A stretch of DNA of 64,000 nucleotides from Epiperipatus broadwayi (taxonomy: Eukaryota > Onychophora > Udeonychophora > Euonychophora > Peripatidae), in assembly GCA_028023455.1 (NCBI GenBank), contig JAQFVV010012510.1, positions 2,769,420-2,833,419 on the forward strand, written 5' to 3'. A program made the translations under genes and the position numbers. The notes under the pieces were generated by a model. The model was given only the letters and a program-made list of their open reading frames with translations. It had not been told where the DNA came from and searched no databases. Each line of letters opens with the position of its first letter. Within the stretch, counting starts at the first letter, position 1. Positions 1 to 10,890 of the stretch are shown piece after piece.

Positions 1-160
1 CTGTATTTTTACTCATTTGATTTATTTGCAAATTTCTTTTAAAACACTATCATCACTGTCACACTTATTTCCAGAGCTTCATTTTTACAAATCACTTTTT
101 CATATTTTTAATCTCTGGCATCTTTTAATTCTTTGCTTAAATTTCAATCCCTTTAACAAC

Positions 161-679
161 ATATTTCAAAATGTTATTAAAACAGGCAAAAACTATCCAC
201 ACAGTAGTACCACTCAGTGTAATCCAGAGTAATCAATGGATGCCAGAAAGCTTGTGCATAAAATTACTATCTAGTGCCTACTCATCCAATATCCCCAGAC
301 TAGTTTCTGGCTTATGGCCTTCATCAGTGAGGATCCTTGAATCTGAGAGCACTGCACTGAGATCTTAGGATCTAATGCAACCCTCCAGCAGCCACCTTTT
401 ATCTCTATTTAACTACAAAACAATGAGAATAAAATTGAAAACACAATAATATTTTCAATCCAAGCTCATTAGCTTATATGGTCATATAGGTCTGAACTCA
501 GTTGGTGTCTTTGGTTCTTTAATAACCAAAGCCACCACTATCCTATTAGGCAGGATTAGTATTAAACCACTAAACATCACATGATCACTGAGTTGCACTA
601 CTGTATGAAGATTTTTGTTTGTTTTAATATCAGTTATGAGCAAACATAAGAAATGGTGATCGTGTGATATTTCAAAATG
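161..679 (-). mobile_element. Foldback retroposon carrying a hammerhead motif, copy 1
   Basis: A 493-bp element (174-666) lies between two identical 13-bp direct repeats, atatttcaaaatg at 161-173 and 667-679, which read as a target-site duplication. Its left end (aaaacaggcaaaaactatcc...) and right end (...gattttt gttt gttttaat near 610-635) are inverted versions of each other. The interior, on the minus strand, carries a hammerhead ribozyme motif. Two further copies occur at 18.3 and 37.3 kb with the same end, interior and a shared right-hand tail (cataagaaatggtgatc type). The long target duplication points to retroposition rather than cut-and-paste. No coding capacity is seen. It looks like a non-autonomous retroposon of retrozyme or SINE type, and the family name is not known to me. 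Confidence 0.75.
284..343 (-). ncRNA. Type I hammerhead ribozyme motif in foldback retroposon
   Basis: On the minus strand the core CTGATGA (327-321) is followed by a short stem II with GGC/GCC pairs, then GAAA (307-304), a self-complementary CTAG, and TC with the predicted cut between 298 and 297. The strand downstream of the cut (TGGGGATATTGG) pairs with the bases just before CTGATGA over seven consecutive pairs including one G-U, then imperfectly further on. The first stem II position is an A-A mismatch, which may weaken it. A 4-nt palindromic stem III is typical of small PLE and retrozyme hammerheads that act as dimers. Activity is inferred, not shown. Confidence 0.65.
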
Positions 680-1232
680 CTTAATTGCCTAACATATCTT
701 CTTTTTTATTACTTATTTTCAATTACAAACCTTTTCAATATTAAGAACTAATGTGAACAGTTGTTGTCGCTGCTATCAACATACCATTTTACATTCAAGC
801 ATATAAATAACCAAAAATCTTTATTATATATATATAGTAATGTCGATCATTCATTGGAAAATAGTTTTTAAGTTCACAGTATGTTCTTACTTAAAATAAG
901 AGCAGCTTTTTACTCTAGTACAATTTATAATAAGTTTGGGTAGATGATAATGCATTTAAATTTTCAATTCCAGAATGATTTCTAATTTTTGACTTTTGCC
1001 TATATCATATATTGCTAAACTGAAGAATTGTTTTATTGATATAACTTCAGGATTTCAATGCAAACAAAACATGTTCATATTATTTGTATTTATATATTGA
1101 ATTATACCCATCATCTAATATTATGGATTGAATGTCTTTAAAAAAATTAAATTTATTTAAATTTTCCAATTACATTCAGCTATTTGTAGTAGCACACACA
1201 TGTATTCTTCTTTCTTTTTCACATGTTATTAG

Positions 1233-1287
1233 CCTAACCAATGACGGTACTAGCGTGGAAAATGAACCTCGACCGTTAGATTCTTGA
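1233..1287 (+). CDS. Possible terminal exon, short acidic C-terminus
   Basis: A pyrimidine-rich run (tctttctttttcacatgttattag) ends in AG at 1231-1232. After it a GC-richer stretch translates, after one leftover base, as LTNDGTSVENEPRPLDS followed by TGA at 1285-1287. The composition is protein-like and stands out from the AT-rich surroundings. No donor site is obvious and no upstream exon is identified, so this is only a candidate last exon. It could equally be chance or an old repeat. Confidence 0.2.
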
Positions 1288-2088
1288 ATATTGAATTTTA
1301 AGGTAGCATTCTAACAAACTGAACCTTCCTGCCAAAGGCAACAGTCAATAGTAATTTCATATACTTATCTATGAAGTTCCTCCTGATTTCTCCCCTTTTT
1401 CACAAACTTGATTAGTTGTTTCCATACAGATAGGCACACTAAGTTGACTCATAGGATTGTTCACCATTGTCATAAGAGTAGCTACTTTGAATTTTCTTCT
1501 TTGTACTTTTTCCTCTCTATCCAATATTTTTGCATTTCCCCAATTGTACATATGTTAATTGGTACATACATGATCTATTATCTTAGACACATCTGTTTTC
1601 TCTCTTCTAATCATCAGTTTGTGCTCTTGCAACCATTTTTCAATTAGGTGGCTATATGTACATATAATTTTAAGATTTTGTAATCTATATATGGGTTCAA
1701 GAATAGCTATTGTATTATAAATGTGCTGGTGGAAAATTGAAAAAGTCATTAATCAAAACTGAAAATTTTCCTTTTATCAGCAATGGTCTAGCCTCTTCTA
1801 CCCCAATTTAATAACTACAACCAAATCTTATAGAAAGCAATCAATTTTGAAATATAGTTTATATCCTATATTAAATATTAAAATTTGGATATCTACATTT
1901 GTCATTGTTAATGGATTGGGGATAGTAAGATCTGTTACATAGCTGATAATGCTATTCAATTGAAAGTACAACTGCTACATAAAGATTTGTGCTACTTTTT
2001 AATTCAATTATTATTATATTTAATATTTTAACATTATATTTTTTATTATCTTTCATCTATTTAAACTATTGTGATATATACATTTTAG

Positions 2089-2145
2089 GAAGTAATGCAG
2101 AATACTGGGAGCTCGGCGTCTGAGGTGTCGTCAAGTACCTTGTGA
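2089..2145 (+). CDS. Possible terminal exon ending in a PDZ-ligand-like motif
   Basis: The acceptor-like sequence atatacattttag ends at 2088. The next 57 bases read EVMQNTGSSASEVSSSTL and stop (TGA 2143-2145). GC content jumps locally against AT-rich flanks, and a possible polyadenylation signal aataaa follows near 2350. The last residues S-T-L fit a class I PDZ-binding C-terminus (S/T-x-hydrophobic). No partner exon on this strand is certain. The candidate at 1233-1287 could be an alternative end of the same unknown gene. The evidence is splice signal plus composition only. Confidence 0.25.
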   Translation, partial: EVMQNTGSSASEVSSSTL

Positions 2146-3169
2146 AGTTTTGTCCCTCACATTTTAATTTATTAAATTATTTACCACGTAATACATGCAG
2201 GCATGCAACCGTGTAGATCACTATTTGATCAAGATGTATATCATTGATTAATCAGTATATTTGTCTAATATTTAATTTAAAAAATGAAATACCGGTTTAG
2301 AACTACTCTGGGTTATGTTCAGAATGTAGTTTTTTTAAGCATATATATAATAAATAGATTATCACACGATAATTGAAACAGTTACCTCTTTAGTTTTGTT
2401 TACATGTATATATGGGAACCTCACCAAATCTACAGTAATGTTTTTATTTATTTGTTTTTTGATCCAGCGACACATAGTATCAAATTTTAAACGATAAAAC
2501 AAATGTGATTGGCGAGTGTTTGGTTTATATCTAATCCAAACTAAAGATATGAATGTTTGTTTAATTTATTATATATATTATCGGTAATGGTTATTAGCAT
2601 AATAATGTTATTGCAAAGTTTTGGATATTTCTATTCTTAAACCTTACATACAGAAATTCTTGAATAGTACAATTCCTCAATATATCAAAAATGTTGTACA
2701 TTCCCATTCAACCTATGTAAGAACGCCATGGGTAATCCAGCGCATTTAGTTTCAAACAGATCTTACAAATAACAAATAATGGAGGAATATTAATTTTTAA
2801 TGTAAAAATCAAATTATTTTTTTAATTATTAAAACTAGATTATTTATTCCTTATTAACAAAAAAGTTAAACTGATTAATATTTTTTAAGAATTGTTAAAA
2901 TTTTTTTTTTTCTTTGTTTAGAAATATATTTAGAAGCATTGTCTAGATTCTATTCAATAATTTTCCTTTAACACGTTTGTTAACTGAAAATATTTCATAT
3001 AAACTTTCAAATATTTGCATGGTTTTAAAAACAAAACAAAAAAAGATTTTTATTGGATCAGTTTTCAAATATTTTTTTATAATGTTTTCCTTTTTTAAGA
3101 TTTTATTATATTGATAAGACCCTGTTTTTCTAATTAGCCTTCACAATTTATTACTATAAAAAAATAGAA

Positions 3170-3300
3170 AGGCTAATGGCTTTATTCCTTGGGAGTTCAT
3201 AAGAAGTTCGAACTCCAGGACTGTGAGCATCACAATCGAACCTACGATCTCCCGATGCCAAGTCGAACACTTTACCAACTACGCCAAACTGCGCCGTGCA
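3170..3300 (-). repeat. tRNA-derived SINE (diverged)
   Basis: On the minus strand the sequence begins gcgcagtttggcgtagttgg, where TGGCGTAGTTGG fits the RNA polymerase III A box. About 40 bases on, GGTTCGATTG fits a B box. The spacing and the CCA-less, non-folding flanks indicate a tRNA-derived SINE head rather than a functional tRNA gene. A non-tRNA tail with gttcgaact follows. Confidence 0.6.
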
Positions 3301-4120
3301 TTACTAATCTAAATATGCGACGTATGAATGTAATTTATATTTTAAAAGATTCAGAAGTGTTTTCTTAAACTGTATTCGGTATAGCTGCGTTTTTGATCCA
3401 ATTGTAGAATGAAACAAAATTTGCCTTAATTGAAATTGTACTATTTGAGATATTTCTGTGGAAACTTAAATTAAATCCGCTCCTAATGATGTCTACATTT
3501 AGTATCAAAATACAAAACTATGGATTAGCTAAAGCTAGAATAAAAGTTTGCAGAGCGTATCATCATATGTATTAAATATTAAAATAATTAAACTATTTGC
3601 TTTTTGGTTGTTGCTGTTGTTTTTAGCACATTGTTCGATTTTTTTTATTCTTATGATAATTTTAATAAATTCATTTATTAAATTACAAACAGAATTTTTA
3701 ATATCATCGAACTTTATAAAATTGTTGTTTATCTTTCATATTGAAGGATTACTGTTAAATTAATTATTTTTTGTTTGTAATATTTTGACAATGATTTTGT
3801 ATAATTAACTTTATATGTTAAACAACATAACACGTTTCAGTTTTCAATTTCGGAATTTTTACTAAATATGGAATTAATGTAAATAATTTTAACTAGAGTT
3901 AAATTTTTTAAAAAAAACTGGAATTGACATTAAAAATTTCAAATAAAGCATTTTTGTAAAACACTTTAAAATTTATTTTTGTATCCAATTTTTAATTTCT
4001 TTTTAGTAAATAAAAGTTTATTTTACTTTGAAGCTGTGTTTGCCTTGCTTTGTTTTTGTTAATGTTAAAAAAAAGTTGATAAAAGAACCATGAAACTTTT
4101 AAAAAACAATACATCATAAA

Positions 4121-4338
4121 TAATAATTTTTATTAGTCATTCCTTATAGAGATTATCTACCTAATGAATAATATTTCGATAGTGTAATTTTTACTACACG
4201 ACTATCACACAAGCTGGGAACCGGTTTTTATATTATTTTACCACCTGTTATAGTGATGTAGTGAAAATTGTACCACATAAATATTATTCATTAAGTTGAT
4301 AATCTCTAGTTTAATAAATGACTAATAAAAATTATTAA
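4121..4338. mobile_element. Foldback MITE with ~78-bp inverted arms
   Basis: The left arm (4121-4198) begins aataatttttattagtcat and contains tagagattatc, aatgaataatattt and a tttttactaca end. The same order appears inverted at 4259-4338. The spacer is about 60 bp and non-coding. Partial copies of the same arm occur at 4592-4702 and 45731-45790, so it is a repeat family. Terminal duplications were not resolved. Confidence 0.65.
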
Positions 4339-4439
4339 TATATTTTCATCAAATGGTTTGTGTCAAAGTTATGAGGACACAAAGTTTGACATATCAATTA
4401 ACATGTAGTAATTCCCTATCTATGTATACTGAATAATGA

Positions 4440-4570
4440 TAATGATATGTGTAAGACAGGGTGATCTGAGCCAACTGATGAGTGCTGGTTCAGCATGAAA
4501 TATACACCTTGGGGATCATACAACTTTTTCACATGTTTTTGGTCATATGTTTATGATTACATCCCTTCCC
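4440..4570 (+). repeat. Hammerhead-SINE fragment with decayed ribozyme
   Basis: The segment matches the first part of the repeats at 42.7 kb and 20.0 kb. It contains CCAA-CTGATGA (4471-4481), a six-pair stem II gtgctg/cagcat (4482-4496), GAAA (4497-4500) and TTGG (4509-4512) that can pair with CCAA. A GATC on each side extends stem I. The bases before TTGG are ACC where better copies have AUA, so the cleavage site is probably lost. The tRNA-like part of the family is missing here. Confidence 0.55.
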
Positions 4571-4591
4571 AAGGTATTAGAAGCGGATAAA

Positions 4592-4702
4592 AACCAGTCC
4601 CTAGTTTGCGTGAGAGTGGTTGGTAAAAATTACACTACAGAAACATTATTCATTAATTGAATAATCTCTAATCTAATGAATGACTGATAACAAGTATTAA
4701 TA
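4592..4702 (+). repeat. Partial copy of the 4.1-kb foldback MITE
   Basis: It holds the inner sequence (aaaaccagtccctag) and one arm of the MITE at 4121-4338, in the same orientation as that element's right arm (ttacactac, attattcatt, aatctctaatc, atgactgat). It lies directly beyond the hammerhead fragment. Confidence 0.5.
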
Positions 4703-4786
4703 CCATTAGGTAAAGGATTTTATTAAGGGTATTTTAAGCATGCTTATGAAAAAGATATTAAAAGATAGACATCGTAGAAGATAATT

Positions 4787-4884
4787 TTTTTCGTTCATAT
4801 GTCAAATGCATTGACGGGAAGCGATCCCGGGCCAGTTGCTTGAAAGGCAGCTATGTCAACCACTACGCCACTAAGACTCGGCTT
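4787..4884 (-). repeat. tRNA-derived SINE with 13-bp target duplication
   Basis: The element is bounded by identical gtagaagataatt at 4774-4786 and 4885-4897. On the minus strand it starts agccgagtcttagtggcgtag with an A box (TGGCGTAGTGG), has a B-box-like GGGATCGCTTCCCG, and ends tttgacatatgaacgaaaaaaa, the A-rich tail shared with the SINEs at 34.5, 34.7, 41.4 and 54.7 kb. The perfect duplication indicates a fairly recent insertion. Confidence 0.8.
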
Positions 4885-4897
4885 GTAGAAGATAATT

Positions 4898-6208
4898 GCA
4901 ACAAAAAATAGACAAAGATACAAGTTCAGTAAAGCAATGATTATTACTTCTATAAAGAGTCTAAGATTAGTAATAAAATAATGTTTTTAAATTATTTATT
5001 TTATATAAATTGTTGTAACATAAATTAGTTAATATATATTCAGAATTCTTTATTTTTTCTAAAATCGGACAAGAAATTATTAAATCACCACGAGCAAACA
5101 TCAAATGCTAAAATATTTAAAAAGTAAAAAAAATAATATTTTGTAAACATTTCGTGTTTCATTCTGAATATATTAGAACATTCAGCTTAATGATACAGCC
5201 CATTTGAGGTAATAGTTTAGGACTTCAAAATTATGTTATGGAAAAAGATGAAGGAAACCTAAAAAATGATCATGGATTAAATGAATAATTAAATTTTACA
5301 TGCTGCCTAATCAGTGAAGACAAGAACAAACATGAAAACATTATTTAACTATTATTAGAGCTGCCAAGTTGTCAGACTTTTATTTATTTATATAAATGGT
5401 ATATTTCCAAAATAATTTATCTTATGTTTGCTTTTTATATGTTCTATGTGCCACATTCATTAGTATGATGAAATAATTCCATTATCTTATTGTTCTACTT
5501 TTATCATCTATCTTTCAGAGCAAAATTCATTTTTCTAATAAATTGTATCATCATATCAAAAGGATCAGAATTAATTTTTCTAATAAATTGTATCATCATA
5601 TCAAAAGGATCAGAATAGAATTATTTCACTCTTTTGCCACTTTCAATTTTTCATCTTTGTGAAAATCTTGATAGAATCACAATTCAAAAGCATCAGTATC
5701 TAACGTTCACATCTACAAAAAGTCACAGAAAAGACACTAATTTGAAGATTTCTGATATTCTGTTGTTAAATTATCTTTTTATATCTAAAAATTTTTATGT
5801 CTTTTAAATCACAAATATGATCAATATCTGTGATAAATCTTGTGAATTCTTGTTGCTTTATTGTTAATGATTGAAAATGTCAGAAAACTATTTGAACTAT
5901 GTAAAAATTGAATGTAGGCAAGGCAGCTTTTGGTTCTAATTTAAAAAAGCAAGTTAATCTCAAGGCCAAAACTTATGATGTATCATTACATATATAATAT
6001 GTGTTTATTTATTATAGAGTTTTAGAAGTTAGAGAAATATCTCTATTCTATAAACTTAATATAAGTTCTTTAAAAATAAATTGCTCTCTGGCTATTATTG
6101 TTCTGGATAACTCTAAATAAAAAGATATAAAATACTGTAAGAAGTGGTCCATTTTCTTATTGTAAAAAGTTATTAAACATGACAGCTAGAGGGCAGTTCA
6201 ATTATTAT
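4898..6208. other. AT-rich sequence with one 45-bp tandem duplication
   Basis: Copies at 5529-5573 and 5574-5617 (starting atttttctaataaattg) repeat almost exactly with a 45-bp period. Nothing else is recognised in this stretch. Confidence 0.7.
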
Positions 6209-7910
6209 TTAACCATTTCATGACGATTTTTTTCTAGGGGACATGAGAATACTTTTTTGGGTTTTTTTTTTTTTGTATTTTTTTAAGTCAAAATTATCTT
6301 TTATATTAGAAAATGTCAAAAAAAAACATCAATGAATTAATGGAAGTGGTGGCACATATAAGTACTATTACTCTTTTGTTGTGGTACCTTTATGTACCAT
6401 CAGTACAGTACAAAAACTTTCTTCAAAATTGTCAAATGAACACAAAATATTTCAAGAATAAAAATTGCAAAATATTTAGAACACAGCAGAATGTCACACT
6501 CTTGACAAATTGTCTTTATCTGTTTTTGGGGTTTTGTTTTCTGTGGCTTTTTTGCATTTTCTTCTCATTATACCTTCCACTGGAAGATATAAAGATACAT
6601 TTTTGAGTCACTGCCTTTCCCTAGATGGTCTTCCTTTCTTAGATAAATGGTGCACAGTTGCTATTTTTCTTCCTTTGGTTATCATTTCTTCTGCCAGGGA
6701 CACTAGAAATTGCAGGAAATGATTTTTTCTTTTTTTTCTCTTTATATATAATCCATGCACTTATGACAACCACCATAAACAGGCAATAGAAAATCTTCTA
6801 CTATTTGTTTAATTTGCAATCTAGTTCATATAATGCCAAATCAATCCCTTCCATAATCTCTTTATATGATGTAACCATTTCTGGACAAAGAACACTGCTT
6901 TTGGAGCCATTTTTCGAAGTTTTATTGACATACACAACGTTAGCTTTATGCAATTGCTCAACATAAGAACAGCTTTTGTGTCTTGCCATTTTATAAACAA
7001 CAGTTCATCTTTGCTACACTTAAACACATATTCACCTCTTTTCACTTTATCGTTGTAGATAATTTTTTCTATTTTGGTTGCAAGTTCCTTCTGTTGCATA
7101 ATCTATATTCTGTAGTACAGTGATCAAAGTAAAAAAGCAATCAAAAGAAAAAATAATATTTTTCACTCTTGCTGTAGAGATTAGATTATTCACTGCATGT
7201 TTGCCAAGAGTTCCAACTAGACCTTCATTTTCTCAGCCTGTGTAGATATTAAAATTGTACATATATCCAATAAATGAATCTGATTTGATTCATAACTTAA
7301 TTTCATTCTTTACAGGTTTTAGTGGCACATACTGCTCCAAAGGTGAATGGCCTTTGAACTTCATCACTGATTCATCTATACTTTGAAAGCTACTATCCTA
7401 ATGGCATTTCTGGAATGTACCTTACAAACATTGTACAATTTCATCAATATAATAAGTTTTGGAGCATTTTGCTAGATTCATTGGTGATGCAAAGTACATT
7501 TTTAAAGAAATAATTTTGAATCTCATCTCTAGATATTGTATTGTGTATGGATGTATTTCCCAATGGAAGATTAGTTCACCAGTAGTCACGAATTTGCAGA
7601 ACATGATTGTAGCACACAACCAACATGCATCCAAGCACAAATTGGATTTCACCTTTATCAGTTTTTTCAAATAATCATTTCTACTTGATTGTTTGTATAT
7701 TTGAATTCTTTCATTTGTACATTGAACAATGTATAAATATAAAGGTGAAAATAGTTTTTTTGAAACATTGATATGATATCAAATTAGCTTCTATGGTGGA
7801 GTCCAGTGTACAAATGTGTTCACTAGAAACTTGCCTTTTAGTGGCAAAAGTTTAGTTTGGTTTCAACAATAAATTAAAAGAACCAGAGGAATAAGCATTA
7901 TCGTTTAGAG

Positions 7911-10890
7911 CAGAGATACTCAACCTTTTTTTTCCTGGGCCACATATATTTGTGTGCTACATCAAGTGGGCCATGACCTTTTTTTTTTTACTTTGTTGTT
8001 TTAATTTTTAGCTATGCTTTTCATTTTGTAGTTACTCTTTTTCTATTTTTTTCATCATGTAAAAAAATGTCTGATTTCTCAATTCATGCATGCCACAGCT
8101 TGTGGATCACTTTATGTCTTAGAATTAGCATATTAATAAAACATAAACACTTTTATTAGATATAAACATTTATTTAAATATCAGTGTAATTTTTGATACT
8201 GAGATAAACTTTTAATAATTTTAGATAAATCTGGTTCATCATCAAGATGTAAATCAGTAAGACTGTTTCTATACACATTATTCACATATTTCATTTTCGA
8301 ATAAGATGATTCACAAAGATATATTGATGCAAACAATGTGAGCAACATCTGTGCACATTTTTTGACAATTTTATATTTTTTAGGCACTAATTTCCAAAAT
8401 TCCATATACTCCTTTACCTCCCTTTTCTCTTTAAAAATGGCTTCCAAATTTGTGTCATTTTTAAATTCAACAAATTCATTAAATAGCTTAACATAATCAT
8501 GTCCAAATGCAGCTAATTGTGTAATAGTTGCTATTTCTAAGTGCCAGGGATTTTCTATAAGCAAAAGACAATTCTTAATATTTCTTAAATCTTGAAATCT
8601 ACTTTTAAATTCTTTCAATAAGGTAACTAAATAATTTAAAATAATTACATAGGTTTCTAAAGAAATGTCAATACCATCTTGCTTAGCATTTGTCAATATT
8701 GGAAAATGATGTAGTATTTGGTTTTGTATATCTTGATAATAAATATTTAGTTTTTCTTCAAAAGCAAATACTTTATTTGTCATTTGTGAAATAATTTTAT
8801 TTTCACCTTGCAAACTAATATTAAGATCACAAAGTTTTTCTGTGATGTCACATAAAAGAGCTAAAAGACACCACCATCCATCATTGTCAAGCTCATTATA
8901 AGATTTATTGTTTTCTTGTAAAAATGAAATAATTTCATGGCGTAATAAAAAAAGCGATTCAAAACTTTACTTTTGCCTAGCCATCGTACCAAAGTATGCA
9001 AAAGTACATCACCATAATTACTATTTATTTCTTCCAAAAGATTTTTAAATTTTCTGTGGTTTAATTCTCAGGTTCGAATATAATTCACAATGTTCATGAT
9101 GATTTTCATTACAGCATCTATTTCTTTAATGGATATATATGCCCCCAATTTTCTTGGTGAATTAAACAATGAAATGATAAAAGATTTGTTAGATTATATT
9201 TCTTTTTTAATAGAGAAACAAATCCCTTTTCTGATCCAATCATTGAAGGACATCCATCAGTGCACACAGAAATCAATTTTTTTTATTTCAATATTAATCT
9301 TCTACAGAAAAGTACAAATACTATTGAGAAAATCACTACCTCTAATTTGATTCTTCATAGGAAGAAATTTCAAAAAATCTTCACAAATTGAATTGTTCCA
9401 TACAGTATCTGACAAAAATAGCAGTTGTGATGTTGATGAAATGTCAGTACTAGAATCAACAGCCAAACTAAAATATTTGCAGTTTTTCAAATCTATTATA
9501 TTATCAAAAATATGTTTTGCAATATCTTCAATATGTCTAATGCAGGTAAAATCTGACAGTTGTAATTTCTTAATATTTGACTTTTATTATTAAATTCATC
9601 AAATAATATATTCGAAGCATTTAGGAAACATTCTTTCACAACTTCAGCATCTGTAAACGGTTTCATATTTTTGCCAAGTATATAACAAATTCTCGTATCA
9701 CCACTGCTTCTTGTGAGATTGCACTGACATAACATTTTGTTATTGTTGTAATGATTTCTTGAAGAAAGCTAATTTTTCACTTCTTATTAAAGACCCATGA
9801 GCAAAAGTGTCATTAAACAATTTATGTTTTGTGGTGTATTGACGATCAATATTATATTTTTTAATGTAACACTTTCTCGACAAATCAAACACGTTGCTAA
9901 ACCTTTGTCATTCAACACAACAAAATATTCCTCTTCCCAGTTGTCTTGAAACATTTTATTTTCATCCGACAATTTTCATTTGTTGCTTGAAGACATCATT
10001 ATGATGTTTAAATTATAGTTGATATAAAATACTACACGTCTATGTGTATACTAATTCACATATAAAACTAAACTGTTTCACTTTGCTTTCAAAAACACTG
10101 ACTATTGATTGAATTAAAGTTTCAAACTTCTGATTGATCAATTATAAAATCTCCAGTAAATATATTTATCTTTTTAAAATTATATTTGTTTTAGTTTAGT
10201 ATCTAAAATGGAAATTTATAATTTGTCTGATTACAGAAAGATTTTAAAAAAATAAATTTTTATTTATAATTGATGATAATAATCTAACACTGTCAAATTA
10301 TAATAAATGCTTACCATCCAATTATAAATTCTAGAAGTAATTCATTGAATTCCTTATCAATATGTTTTAGTATAAAAGTAAATTTTTTGATTAAATTCTG
10401 AGAAACAAACAAGTGGGGTAAAAATAAATAAACTTAGTAAATTATGTTTTCGTTTTCGAATTCAGAATGTAGAAATACAACTGTCGAAGTCATGGGTTGG
10501 CGTTCCCTTGCGGATGAAAAAACAATCAATCAGAAGCTTGAAAAGAAGAATTTACGTCATTATTATACCATTAAATTTAAATATTTACTGCTTTTTTTCC
10601 TTGCCAAAAAATACTGAAGGTGCTAAAGATAGAGGGTTGAGAGCGAGTACAAGTCATATATGAAGATACTCTGCATTTCTGGTACAGACTTTGCACGTTC
10701 TTCAGATCTGTGAAATTTAAAAAAAAACATAAGATTATTAGTGTGTCAATAAAAAATATCAATCGCACATGGTTATTCATTAATTAAGAAGAGTGTTGTC
10801 ACATCTGTTGACCATCAGTTTATTGCTGGGCCACACATAAAAGCTTGCCGGGCCGCATGTGGCCCAGGGGTCGCAGGTTGAGTATCGCTG
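7911..10890 (-). mobile_element. hAT transposon inside the piggyBac transposase gene
   Basis: The left end cagagatactcaacc (7911-7925) and, read inward, the right end cagcgatactcaacc (10890-10876) are terminal inverted repeats with one mismatch, in the classic hAT form. A second shared block, cctgggccacat, follows in both ends. The 8-bp flanks gtttagag (7903-7910) and ttctagtg (10891-10898) match at 5 of 8 and resemble the TCTAGA-centred hAT target preference, so they look like a decayed target duplication. The length is about 2.98 kb. A transposase pseudogene fills the minus strand. Confidence 0.85.
8181..9972 (-). pseudogene. hAT transposase (ZBED / GTF2IRD2-like), degraded
   Basis: The start (9972) reads MSDENKMFQDNWEEEYFVV, then CLICRESV and, after a frameshift, RQYTTKHKLF, a BED-type zinc finger. 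The catalytic start is visible as KYFSLAVDSSTDISSTSQL (about 9480-9425), which holds the first RNase-H aspartate. A 210-codon open C-terminal block (8813-8181) ends LYLCESSYSKMKYV...YRNSLTDLHL, the hATC dimerisation signature. The relatives are ZBED5, FAM200 and GTF2IRD2-type domesticated or wild hAT proteins. At least three frameshifts break the frame. It is non-functional. Confidence 0.8.

Larger units (their letters stand above)
680..3165. other. AT-rich intergenic sequence with two short candidate exons
   Basis: Apart from the two small open stretches listed at 1233-1287 and 2089-2145, no coding region, RNA gene or repeat is recognised here. Short open reading frames in the 1369-1749 stretch have no protein-like composition. 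Confidence 0.6.

Noticed and set aside
3170-3300. Functional tRNA genes at this and the other SINE heads
   Set aside because: A and B boxes are present but acceptor and anticodon stems do not close, and A-rich tails and target duplications show they are SINEs.
5529-5617. Possible CRISPR-like or satellite repeat
   Set aside because: Only two head-to-tail copies without spacers; a local duplication in an animal genome.
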